Assembly (NCBI RefSeq): GCF_047607725.1
Contig: NZ_JBLKSS010000326.1
Span: forward strand, 1-15,497
Source of the DNA: JBLKSS01 sp047607725
GTDB taxonomy: Bacteria; Pseudomonadota; Gammaproteobacteria; Enterobacterales; Enterobacteriaceae
Direction of reading: 5' to 3'
Length of the DNA: 15,497 bases
The notes under the pieces: model-generated
Told to the model about the DNA's origin: nothing
Seen by the model: the letters and a program-made list of their open reading frames with translations, nothing else
The model's database searches: none
In this document: in pieces, positions 7,996 through 15,149 of the stretch
How positions within the stretch are numbered: position 1 is the stretch's first letter
Layout: every line of letters begins with the position of its first letter
Translations under genes and position numbers: made by a program

Positions 7996-8790
7996 TTATA
8001 CCGCGACCGGCGCTTTGATTGCCGGATGGGGATCATAGCCCGTCAGCTCAAAATCCTCGAAGCGGTAATCGAACAATGTTGCCGGTCGGCGCTTAATCAG
8101 CAGCTGCGGCAACGGCCGCGGATCGCGGGTCAGTTGCAGGTCCGCCTGCTGCAAATGGTTACTGTAGAGATGGGCATCGCCGCCGGTCCAGACGAAATCA
8201 CCGACCTGCAAATCGCACTGCTGCGCCAGCATGTGTACCAACAGGGCATAGCTGGCGATATTGAACGGCAGGCCGAGGAAAATATCGCACGAACGCTGGT
8301 AGAGCTGACACGATAAAGTGCCGTTGGCGACATAGAACTGAAACAGCGCATGGCACGGCGCCAGGGCCATTTTGTCCAGCTCGCCGACGTTCCAGGCGGA
8401 AACGATAATGCGGCGGGAATCCGGATCTTGCCTGAGCTGGCGCACCACTTCGGCCAACTGGTCTATCTGGCGTCCGTCGCCGGTCCCCCAGGCGCGCCAT
8501 TGCCGGCCGTACACCGGCCCTAAATCGCCGTTTTCATCCGCCCACTCATCCCAGATGGAAACGTTATTCTGCTGCAAATAAGCGATATTGGTATCGCCGT
8601 TAAGGAACCACAGCAGCTCATGGATAATCGACCGCAAATGGCAGCGTTTGGTGGTCACCAGCGGGAAACCCTGGCGCAAATCGAAGCGCATTTGATGGCC
8701 GAACACCGACAGGGTGCCGGTGCCGGTACGATCCGCTTTCGGCGTACCCTGCGCGCGCACCATACGCATCAAATCAAAATACTGTTTCAT
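7996..8790 (-). CDS. thyA: Thymidylate synthase
   Basis: Converts dUMP and methylene-tetrahydrofolate to dTMP and dihydrofolate in the cytoplasm. The 264-residue length is identical to E. coli ThyA. The catalytic Cys is C146 in MALAPCHALFQFY. The folate/dUMP-site blocks DRTGTGTLSVFG (about 20-31), QLYQRSCDIFLGLPFNIASYA, and the C-terminal IKAPVAV are all intact. ATG at 8790 is preceded by TGAGGT at good spacing. The lgt stop lies only 18 bases upstream, so thyA is probably read from the lgt transcript as in E. coli. No lesion is seen. Confidence 0.98.
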   Translation of the reverse strand: MKQYFDLMRMVRAQGTPKADRTGTGTLSVFGHQMRFDLRQGFPLVTTKRCHLRSIIHELLWFLNGDTNIAYLQQNNVSIWDEWADENGDLGPVYGRQWRAWGTGDGRQIDQLAEVVRQLRQDPDSRRIIVSAWNVGELDKMALAPCHALFQFYVANGTLSCQLYQRSCDIFLGLPFNIASYALLVHMLAQQCDLQVGDFVWTGGDAHLYSNHLQQADLQLTRDPRPLPQLLIKRRPATLFDYRFEDFELTGYDPHPAIKAPVAV

Positions 8791-8808
8791 AATACCTCAG
8801 GACATATG

Positions 8809-9669
8809 TTACTGGGGACGGCGGCGGTACGCCCAGGCCATCATAATCACGCCGGCCAAAATCATCGGCAGCGACAAAATCTGCCCCATGCTAATGACGC
8901 CGCTAAACAGGCCCAATTGGGCATCCGGCTGGCGGAAAAATTCCACCAGTATGCGAAAGGCGCCGTAGCAAATCAGGAACAAACCGGAGACGCTGCCGAT
9001 AGGCCGCGGCTTACGGATAAACAGATTGAGAATAATAAACAGCACCATGCCTTCAAGCAGCATCTCGTAGATCTGGGACGGATGGCGAGGCAGCACGCCG
9101 TAGCGCTCAAACAGCGCTTGCCACTGCGGATTGGCCGGCCGCAGCGCCAAATCTTCCTCCCGGGAGCCGGGAAACAGCATTGCCCAGAGCGTATCGGTGG
9201 TGACCCGGCCCCACAACTCGCCGTTGATAAAATTCCCCAAACGGCCGGCGCCCAGGCCGAAGGGCACCATCGGCGCGACAAAATCGGCCACCTGGAAAAA
9301 ATGGCGGCGGGTGCGATGGGCGAACCACAGCATCACCACGATGACGCCTATCAATCCGCCGTGGAACGACATGCCGCCGTCCCAGACCTTAAACAGGCAT
9401 AGGGGATTATCGAGAAACAGCGGCAGGTTGTAAAACAGCACATAACCGATACGGCCGCCGAGAAACACCCCGAGAAAACCGGCATAGAGAAGATTTTCGA
9501 CTTCTTCTTTGCGCCAGCCGCTGCCGGGGCGATTCGCGCGCCGTACCGCCAGCTACATGGCAAAGACGAAGCCCACAAGATACATCAGACCGTACCAGTG
9601 CAGGGAAACCGGGCCCAGGGAAAAGATCACCGGGTCAAACTGAGGAAAGGCCAGATAATGGGTCGTCAT
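8809..9669 (-). pseudogene. lgt: Prolipoprotein diacylglyceryl transferase with in-frame amber at codon 39
   Basis: Lgt is the inner-membrane enzyme that moves diacylglycerol from phosphatidylglycerol to the lipobox Cys of prolipoproteins; it is essential in E. coli. From ATG at 9669 the frame encodes a clean Lgt N-terminus with H24 and Y26 (LHWYGLMYLVGFVFAM), then TAG at 9555-9553 where E. coli has Trp39. The same frame continues without further damage for 247 codons to TAA at 8811, 286 positions in all against about 291 in E. coli. The downstream part keeps H103 (SFHGG), R143, N146 and G154 (GRLGNFINGELWG) and CYGAFRILVEFFRQPDAQ. The first downstream alternative start is GTG at 9468 (codon 68), which would lose the first membrane segment and Y26. 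Options are a fresh null mutation, suppression or readthrough, or a sequencing error. Confidence 0.9.
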
Positions 9670-9757
9670 TCATCACCACAACGTCGTCGTTTTTGTTATC
9701 CGGCCGCAGGATGCCGCTGCGGTCGCTGTACATGCCGCGCAGGCGTTTTTCCCGCAC
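9635..9757 (-). CDS. Possible 40-residue small ORF upstream of and overlapping lgt
   Basis: GTG at 9757 to TGA at 9635 reads VREKRLRGMYSDRSGILRPD followed by NKNDDVVVMNDDPLSGLSSV. Third codon positions are mostly G or C, as in real genes here, and the product has a basic start and an acidic middle. It has no Shine-Dalgarno sequence, overlaps the start of lgt in another frame, and matches no family I know. An internal ATG at 9733 is an alternative start. It may be chance, or a remnant of a leader peptide. Confidence 0.2.
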   Translation of the reverse strand: MREKRLRGMYSDRSGILRPDNKNDDVVVMNDDPLSGLSSV

Positions 9758-9777
9758 GGCGCGAAGTGGCGTATCAT

Positions 9778-9805
9778 AGCATAGCGGCGCGACGGCGAGA
9801 GTCAG
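9778..9805 (-). promoter_or_regulatory. Candidate sigma-70 promoter for lgt-thyA
   Basis: On the minus strand CTGACT (9805-9800) is separated by 16 bases from TATGCT (9783-9778); an overlapping TATGAT lies at 9778-9773. It sits about 110 bases upstream of the lgt ATG, in the spacer after ptsP, so it would keep lgt and thyA expressed despite decay of ptsP. The match is only moderate. Confidence 0.3.
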
Positions 9806-9845
9806 GGGATGTAAATAACCGCCGGCAGGTGTAATGATTCCCTAC

Positions 9846-11954
9846 TCAGCGCCCGCCCCGAATCAGGCCGTCCAGGCCGCGCCGCTCCATGAACACCGCC
9901 ACCTGATGGCGGACTTCGATGCTGTTTTGCGCGCCAATGACCCGCTCCGCCAGCTCCTGCGCCTCGTTCAGCGCCACATTGCGCAATAAATACTTGATAC
10001 GCGCCACGCTACGGCCGGTCATGCTCAGCGTACGATAGCCCATGCCCGCTAGCAGCAACGCGCCCATCGGATCGCCGGCCATTTCGCAGCACAAGCTGCA
10101 AGCCAGCCCCAGCCCCAGCCGCTCCGACTCGCTAATGATTTTTTGCAGCACCTGTAGCATGGCCGGATGCAGGCTATCGTACATCGCCGCCACCCGGGTA
10201 TTATTGCGATCCACCGCCAACAAATACTGCGTCAGGTGTTGGTGCCGACCGACAGAAAATCCACCCGGGTCACCAGCGCCGACAGCATAAACACCATGGC
10301 CGGCACTTCCACCATAATACCGATACGCGGCTTGGGCAGCGCATAGCCCAGCACGTCCTCAACTTCGCGTCCGGCGCGGTCGATGAGCCGGCGCGCTTCG
10401 TCAATCTCATCGACACTGGTTATCATCGGCAGCAGAATACTTAAATTGCCGGTGGCGGCGTTGGCGCGCCGCATTGCGCGCACCTGGATGAGAAAAATCT
10501 CCGGCTGGTCAAGGGTAATACGAATACCGCGCCAGCCCAGGCAGGGATTTTCCTCGCTTATCGGCATATAGGGCAGCTGTTTATCGGCGCCGACGTCTAG
10601 GGTGCGAAACGTCACCGATTTACCGGGGAACAATTGCAACATCCCTTGATATTGCGCCACCTGCTCCTCCTCCGAGGGAAAGCCGTTTTGCAACATGAAG
10701 GGAATTTCCGTGCGGTACAGACCGATGCCGTCCACCCGATCGTCGAGGCGCTGTTCATGTTCCGCGCTCAAACCGGCGTTGAGCATCACCTGGATGCGTT
10801 CGCCGCTTTTCAGCACCGCCGGCTGCTCCACATTATCTTCCGCCAGCCGGGTGAATTCACGCTCTTCGCTGACCAGGCGCTGGTACTCCTGCACCAGGAC
10901 CGGCTCCACCAGCAGTTCACCGCGGTAGCCGTCGACGATAAGCAAGCGCTGATTAAGCAACAGCGGCTGGATATCGGCGCCCATCACTGTCGGGATCCCC
11001 ATCGCCCGCACCAGGATAGCGGCGTGGGAGTTGGCGGCGCCGTCACGCACCACCACCCCCACCAGCTAATCCGGCGGCACTTCGGCCAGGAGCGCGGCGC
11101 TCAGCTCGTCGGCCACCAGCACGAAGCGCGATGGCCACTGAATAACATTACGCGCGCTATCGTCAAGGTGGAACAGCAGTCGCTGGCCGAGCGCGCGCAA
11201 ATCGCCGGCACGCTCGCGTAAATAGCTGTACAGGTCGAACACCGCCGCGCTGTCTTTCTGCGCGCTGGCGGTAAACCGCTTGCTCAGACGGCGGAATTCG
11301 GCGACGGATTCGTTCAGCGTCAGCCGCTCGCGCTCGTGGCCGCTGTCCAGCGACGACGCCTGATAAACTTGTCGAGGGAAGGCTGGCTGCTGTCCACCCA
11401 GCCCTGGGCGATGGCCACCCCCGGCGCGGTCGCCAGGACGCGAATACGGGTCTGGCGGTACTGGCTGAACAGCGCGTTGAGCTGCGACTGGGATAGAATG
11501 CCGGCCATCTGCGTGGCCAGCGTGACCATAAACGATTCTTCGCTCTCGTCGAACTGCCGGTGCTCGTGCTGCTGCACCACCAGTACACCGAGCAACTGAC
11601 GGCGGTGGATAATCGGCACGCGGAGAAAGGAACGAAAACGCTCCTCTTTCACCGCCAGAATGTATTTGAAACTGGGATGGATATGGGCGTCCGCCAGGTT
11701 AATCTGCTCAGCCAACCGTCCGACTAGGCCGACAATCCCTTGGTCAAATGCCAGCGTGATCGTGCGCCGCGCGGTTTATTTAAACCGCGCGTCGCCGTCA
11801 GGTAATAGCAGCGACGATCGTTATCGGCCAAATAAACCGAACAGACTTCGGTATTCATCGCCTGACAGGTTTCATTAACCAGAATGTCAAGTGAATCCGA
11901 CAGACGCGGCGCGGCTGCGACCTTTTCAACGATTTCCCGCAAACGCGTGAGCAT
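9846..11954 (-). pseudogene. ptsP: PTS-Ntr enzyme I, multiply broken
   Basis: EI-Ntr takes phosphate from PEP to start the nitrogen phosphotransferase relay; it has an N-terminal GAF domain and a C-terminal PEP-utilising domain (about 748 residues in E. coli). Similarity begins at ATG 11954 (MLTRLREIVEKVAAAP). Lesions in order: a 1-bp deletion near 11766 (a missing C after KPRG); a 1-bp deletion near 11366 (before YQASSLD); an apparent in-frame loss of about 43 codons near 11225 (LYSYLRERAGD joins two distant family blocks); an amber at 11068-11066 before LVGVVVRDG; and a 1-bp deletion near 10237 in the signature SVGTN(D)LTQY. The phospho-acceptor His block DGAANSHAAI and the Cys block LCCEMAGDP remain. 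It begins 12 bases after rppH, its operon partner, and no full-length product is possible. Confidence 0.95.
11768..11791. repeat. Perfect 11-bp inverted repeat with 2-base loop inside ptsP
   Basis: The arms are 11768-11778 and 11781-11791 (CGCGCGGTTTA and its complement) around TT. It lies in codons for RGLNKPRG and directly abuts the first ptsP frameshift near 11766. A hairpin here could have promoted replication slippage. Confidence 0.75.
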
Positions 11955-11966
11955 AATCTACGTGAC

Positions 11967-12494
11967 TTAGCCTCTTTTCCGTCTGTGTGCCGGCGCGGAA
12001 CGCGGCGCCGCAGTTTCCTGCAGCGGCATCACGACGCCGGAAAATTCCTTCATCGCCCGGCGGTACACGTCCCGTTTAAAGGAAACGACCTGACGTACTG
12101 GGTACCAGAAGCTGACCCAGCGCCAGCCGTCAAATTCAGGGATCCCCCCGCGCTGCATATTGATATCCACATCCGGACACGTGAGCTGTAGCAGAAACCA
12201 TTTTTGCTTCTGACCAATACACACCGGCTTGGTGTCCCAGCGTACCAGCCGCTTGGGAAGCTTATAACGCAGCCAGTTACGCGTCGAAGCCAGGATACGC
12301 ACATCTTTGCGGCTCAGACCGACCTCCTCGAACAGCTCGCGATACATCGCCTGCTCCGTGGTCTCGCCAGCGTTGATGCCGCCCTGGGGGAACTGCCAGG
12401 AATGCTGTCCGTATCGCCTGGCCCACAGCACCTGCCCGTCGAGATTACAGATTACAATACCAACATTCGGGCGGTAGCCATCATCATCGATCAC
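11967..12494 (-). CDS. rppH: RNA pyrophosphohydrolase (Nudix)
   Basis: Removes pyrophosphate from the 5' end of triphosphorylated mRNA, opening it to RNase E decay. It is 175 residues versus 176 in E. coli. The Nudix box GGINAGETTEQAMYRELFEE plus VGL occupies residues 38-60, with the catalytic glutamates E53, E56 and E57 present. Further family blocks are STRNWLRYKLPKRLVRWD and PEFDGWRWVSFWYPVRQVVSFKRDVYRR, and it ends in the typical RRKRG tail. The start is GTG at 12494 (IDDDGYRPNVG follows), supported by GAGG eight bases upstream. An AT-rich TATATTTTATG about 20-30 bases upstream may hold the -10 region. It is the first gene of the leftward operon with ptsP and looks fully functional although ptsP is dead. 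Confidence 0.97.
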   Translation of the reverse strand: MIDDDGYRPNVGIVICNLDGQVLWARRYGQHSWQFPQGGINAGETTEQAMYRELFEEVGLSRKDVRILASTRNWLRYKLPKRLVRWDTKPVCIGQKQKWFLLQLTCPDVDINMQRGGIPEFDGWRWVSFWYPVRQVVSFKRDVYRRAMKEFSGVVMPLQETAAPRSAPAHRRKRG

Positions 12495-12666
12495 CGGACT
12501 ACCTCGATTACATAAAATATAAGATGTTCCGATTGTTTCATACTCGCTCTGAATGGTAAACCACTGCTTTTCACTAATCGCCGGTGAATAACACTCTTAG
12601 GGCCGCTTAATGGCGCCGAGTTATAAACAGCTAGCGGCGAGCGGGCGCCACTTTATGTACTTTTTC

Positions 12667-12675
12667 TGTGGATAG
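12667..12675 (-). promoter_or_regulatory. DnaA box with one mismatch (CTATCCACA)
   Basis: Differs from the consensus only at the first base. It lies on the rppH side of the AT-rich segment, about 190 bases from the nearest perfect box. Confidence 0.5.
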
Positions 12676-12861
12676 GTTTGTGTGCAACGCTGGATTAGAT
12701 GGGTAAAACTTTTCGCCAAACGCCCGTGCGGGGGATAAAAAATAAAAAATAAAGAAGAATATCAACAGACTAAAACGTTTACCCTTGTCACGGAAGGCGC
12801 GACGACGACGCGGTGAAAAATCTCTTCACCGGGCATGGATAAAAAACAACCATCGATGATT

Positions 12862-12870
12862 TTATCCACA
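12862..12870 (+). promoter_or_regulatory. Perfect DnaA box (TTATCCACA)
   Basis: Exact consensus 9-mer on the plus strand. It faces a degenerate box (TTATCCATG, minus strand, 12834-12842), so the pair forms an inverted repeat around a 15-base spacer. Confidence 0.75.
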
Positions 12871-12978
12871 GAAAAACGGATCGACGTCGCAAATAAATGG
12901 ACAAATAGGCTAAAAACGGCGCCGTCAAGGCTGTAATAGAAACAGTACTCGTCGATTGACAAGATTATCCCGCAAATC

Positions 12979-12987
12979 TGTGGATAA
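12979..12987 (-). promoter_or_regulatory. Perfect DnaA box (TTATCCACA)
   Basis: Exact consensus 9-mer on the minus strand, 108 bases from the plus-strand perfect box. A perfect TTGACA lies at 12956-12961 but no matching -10 hexamer was found at normal spacing. Confidence 0.75.
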
Positions 12988-13179
12988 CCTGGTGTAAGAT
13001 CCTATTCATTGTTGCCCGTAGCGGGTGTACAACTGCTTTCGGGCTTGCGCCCTGTCTGTTAAGGTCATTAAAAAAGAGCTTAAAATCATGCTATTATTAT
13101 TTTTTCTCCGGCCGCCACTCGCGTTAGCAGCGCGGATGTGCCGCAGGTGCTTAGTTTTTATTCAGTTCAGGACCGCGAA

Positions 13180-13875
13180 ATGAACAGCCTGATTCCGCTT
13201 TCCCTTGCGCCCCATCCCCCCGCCGATGAAAGGGAACTGCTGCGCCGCGCCGATGCGCTGGCGGGTTATACCTTGAGGGAGTTATCTGCCCAGGCCGGTC
13301 TGCCGATCCCCGCCAATCTCAAGCGTGACAAAGGGTGGATTGGCGTCCTCTTGGAACGCTATCTGGGTGCCAGCGCCGGCAGTAAGCCCGAGCAGGATTT
13401 TGCCGCCATAGGCGTAGAGTTGAAAACCATTCCGGTGGACAGCGGCGGACGGCCGTTGGAGACCACCTTTGTTTGCGTGGCGCCGCTGACCGGCAATAGC
13501 GGCGTTACCTGGGAAACCAGCCACGTGTGTTATAAGCTGGCGCGGGTGCTCTGGATCCCGGTCGAGGGCCAACGGACAATCCCGCTGGCGCGACGCCGCA
13601 TCGGCGCGCCGCTCCTGTGGAGCCCGGACACGGAGGAAGAGCTACAGCTGCGACGCGACTGGGAAGAGCTTATGGATCTTATTGTGTTAGGCAAGGTGGA
13701 ACGCATCACCGCCCGCCACGGCGAAGTGCTACAGCTGCGGCCAAAAGCCGCCACCGGTCGGACGCTGACCGCCGCCGTCGGTGAATTTGGCCAGCCGATT
13801 TTAACGCTGCCTCGCGGTTTCTATTTGAAAAAAAATTTCACCGCCCAGCTGCTGGCACGCCATTTCCTGTTATAA
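13180..13875 (+). CDS. mutH: DNA mismatch repair endonuclease MutH
   Basis: MutH nicks the unmethylated strand at hemimethylated GATC sites after activation by MutS and MutL. ATG at 13180 is chosen (231 residues, E. coli about 229) because AGGA lies seven bases upstream; a GTG extension from 13138 adds residues without family similarity. The catalytic set D73, E80 and K82 (EQDFAAIGVELKTIPVD) corresponds to E. coli D70, E77 and K79. Other strong blocks are NLKRDKGWIGVLLE, ETTFVCVAPLTGNSGVTWETSHV, VERITARHGE and LPRGFYLKKNFTAQLLARHFLL. No lesion is visible. A possible weak promoter, TTGCGC with 17 bases to TTAAAA, lies at 13045-13073. Confidence 0.97.
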   Translation: MNSLIPLSLAPHPPADERELLRRADALAGYTLRELSAQAGLPIPANLKRDKGWIGVLLERYLGASAGSKPEQDFAAIGVELKTIPVDSGGRPLETTFVCVAPLTGNSGVTWETSHVCYKLARVLWIPVEGQRTIPLARRRIGAPLLWSPDTEEELQLRRDWEELMDLIVLGKVERITARHGEVLQLRPKAATGRTLTAAVGEFGQPILTLPRGFYLKKNFTAQLLARHFLL

Positions 13876-13887
13876 ACGCGTTTTCTC

Positions 13888-13918
13888 TTGCCAGCCCACC
13901 GACAACACCGCGTATAAT
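13888..13918 (+). promoter_or_regulatory. Candidate promoter of ygdQ
   Basis: A consensus -10 TATAAT at 13913-13918 follows TTGCCA at 13888-13893 with a long 19-base spacer. It lies about 35 bases upstream of the ygdQ start in the short mutH-ygdQ spacer. Confidence 0.45.
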
Positions 13919-13952
13919 TATCGTTTATGTTTCGTTTAGGTGAATGTGTGTA

Positions 13953-14684
13953 ATGCTTGATTGGATTGCCGATCCGGACGCATGGCTGGCGTTGGGAACC
14001 CTGACCATTCTGGAAATTGTCCTGGGTATTGATAATATTGTTTTCCTGTCCGTGATCGTCGCCAAACTTCCTCCCTCACAGCAAAGCAGCGCCCGCCGCC
14101 TGGGTCTGTTCGGCGCCATGGTGATGCGACTTGGCCTGCTGGCCGCTATCGCCTGGGTCAGCCATCTGGTCAAACCGCTATTTTATTTTTTGGAACACCC
14201 TATTTCCGCCCGAGATCTGATTTTGTTTTTTGGCGGCATTTTTCTAATCTGGAAATCGTGCAGGGAAATAATGGAATCGTTCCACGGCAGCGCTGGCGGC
14301 GAGGACAGCACGGTCCAATCCTATCTCGGCGCCATTACCCAGATAATGATGCTCGATATCATTCTCAGCCTGGACTCGATCATTACTGCGGTAGGCCTGT
14401 CCTCCCATCTGTTTATCATGATGGCGGCGGTCATCATCGCGGTGGCGATAATGCACTTTGCTGCCCGGCCAATAGGCGAATTTGTCGATAGACACCCGTC
14501 GGTCAAAATGCTGGCGCTGGCGTTTTTGATTTTGGTTGGCGGCGCGCTGATTCTGGAAAGCGCGGCTATCGACGTGCCGAAAGGGTATATCTATTTCGCC
14601 ATGTTTTTCTCGCTGGCGGTGGAAACGCTAAATCTCTTGCGCAATAAAAAAGCCGGCCAGCGGCCTTCCGGCCCGGATGCCTGA
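13953..14684 (+). CDS. ygdQ: TerC-family integral membrane protein YgdQ
   Basis: Multi-pass inner-membrane protein of the TerC superfamily; some members move metal ions such as manganese, but the YgdQ substrate is not known to me. It is 243 residues, close to E. coli YgdQ. Family blocks include LEIVLGIDNIVFLSVIVAKL near the N-terminus and the second acidic motif LDIILSLDSIITAVGLSSHL, both with membrane-embedded Asp residues, then HPSVKMLALAFLILVGGALILES and PKGYIYFAMFFSLAVETLNLL. About seven hydrophobic segments can be counted. Two ATGs are possible; 13953 is preferred because AGGTG (13938-13942) is at usable distance, while for ATG 13944 it is too close. No damage is seen. Confidence 0.93.
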   Translation: MLDWIADPDAWLALGTLTILEIVLGIDNIVFLSVIVAKLPPSQQSSARRLGLFGAMVMRLGLLAAIAWVSHLVKPLFYFLEHPISARDLILFFGGIFLIWKSCREIMESFHGSAGGEDSTVQSYLGAITQIMMLDIILSLDSIITAVGLSSHLFIMMAAVIIAVAIMHFAARPIGEFVDRHPSVKMLALAFLILVGGALILESAAIDVPKGYIYFAMFFSLAVETLNLLRNKKAGQRPSGPDA

Positions 14685-14803
14685 ATGCTCCTCGACACGC
14701 AGTGGAAAACGGTGCTGGAATTTTCGCCCGCATCGCTAGTGAAGCCGGTGTTTTTTGCATATGATGTTAACGATGTAGGTCACTTAATGGATGGAAAACG
14801 ATA

Positions 14804-15022
14804 ATGAAAACACTCTATCTGCTGATGCCGGCATTATTCGGCGTCGCGCTGCTTGCCGGCTGCACCAGTGATTACGTAATGGCGACCAAAGATGGCCAGA
14901 TGATATTGACCGACGGCAAGCCTGAAATCGATAAAACCACCGGTCTTATCCATTATACCGACGAACGTGGCAACGAAAGGCAAATCAACGGCAACGATGT
15001 TTCGCAGATCATCGAAAGATGA
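14804..15022 (+). CDS. ygdR: Small lipoprotein YgdR (DUF903)
   Basis: A 72-residue precursor with a clear lipoprotein signal: Lys2, a hydrophobic core, and lipobox LAGC with the modified Cys at position 20. Thr at +2 (no Asp) predicts outer-membrane sorting by Lol. The mature part SDYVMATKDGQMILTDGKPEID and the ending NDVSQIIER match E. coli YgdR in length and sequence. The function is unknown. Maturation requires Lgt, whose gene in this window carries an amber codon. ATG at 14804 has GGA ten bases upstream and no strong Shine-Dalgarno sequence. Confidence 0.95.
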   Translation: MKTLYLLMPALFGVALLAGCTSDYVMATKDGQMILTDGKPEIDKTTGLIHYTDERGNERQINGNDVSQIIER

Positions 15023-15149
15023 TCCCCGCGCCCGGCAGCGCGTCGCAGGTTTAATTTACCCCTTCTCCCCCCGCCCCGGCTTGGTTATAGTCAGTCAAGG
15101 CGGTGTGCGATCACGCCTGTACGTTTACGTCACTGAGGAACCTGCCCTG

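Larger units (their letters stand above)
12495..13179. promoter_or_regulatory. Gene-free region with DnaA boxes, positional counterpart of DARS2
   Basis: In E. coli the space next to mutH (mutH-ygdT) holds DARS2, a non-coding site that promotes exchange of ADP-DnaA to ATP-DnaA using DnaA, IHF and Fis. Here the 685 bases between divergent rppH and mutH contain perfect DnaA boxes at 12862-12870 (+) and 12979-12987 (-), a one-mismatch box at 12667-12675 (-, CTATCCACA), a one-mismatch box at 12583-12591 (-, TTATTCACC), and a degenerate box at 12834-12842 (-) that forms a 9-bp inverted repeat (12836-12844/12860-12868) with the first. An A/T-rich run at 12734-12760 leads into TATCAACAGACTA (12760-12772), one base off an IHF core. 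No E. coli-like ygdT ORF was found. The assignment rests on position and motifs; the exact E. coli box layout was not compared. Confidence 0.6.

Noticed and set aside
8620..9402. Plus-strand frame of 260 codons opposite thyA and lgt
   Set aside because: Its His/Gln-rich composition is typical of an antisense shadow, and both sense genes are firmly identified.
12762..12962. 66-codon TTG-started frame in the rppH-mutH spacer, a candidate ygdT-like gene
   Set aside because: It has no ribosome binding site and no resemblance to E. coli YgdT as I remember it, and it overlaps the DnaA-box region.
12956..12987. Perfect TTGACA as a mutH promoter
   Set aside because: No acceptable -10 hexamer occurs at 15-19 bases; the sequence at that distance is a DnaA box.
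13010..13055. Small GC hairpins (CCCG-TAG-CGGG and GGGC-TTGC-GCCC) upstream of mutH as a terminator or riboswitch
   Set aside because: The stems are four pairs each, there is no T tract, and no known riboswitch pattern fits.
14720..14760. Terminator after ygdQ (T6 run at about 14750)
   Set aside because: The stem before the T run is only about five pairs with a wobble and a 10-base loop, too weak to call.
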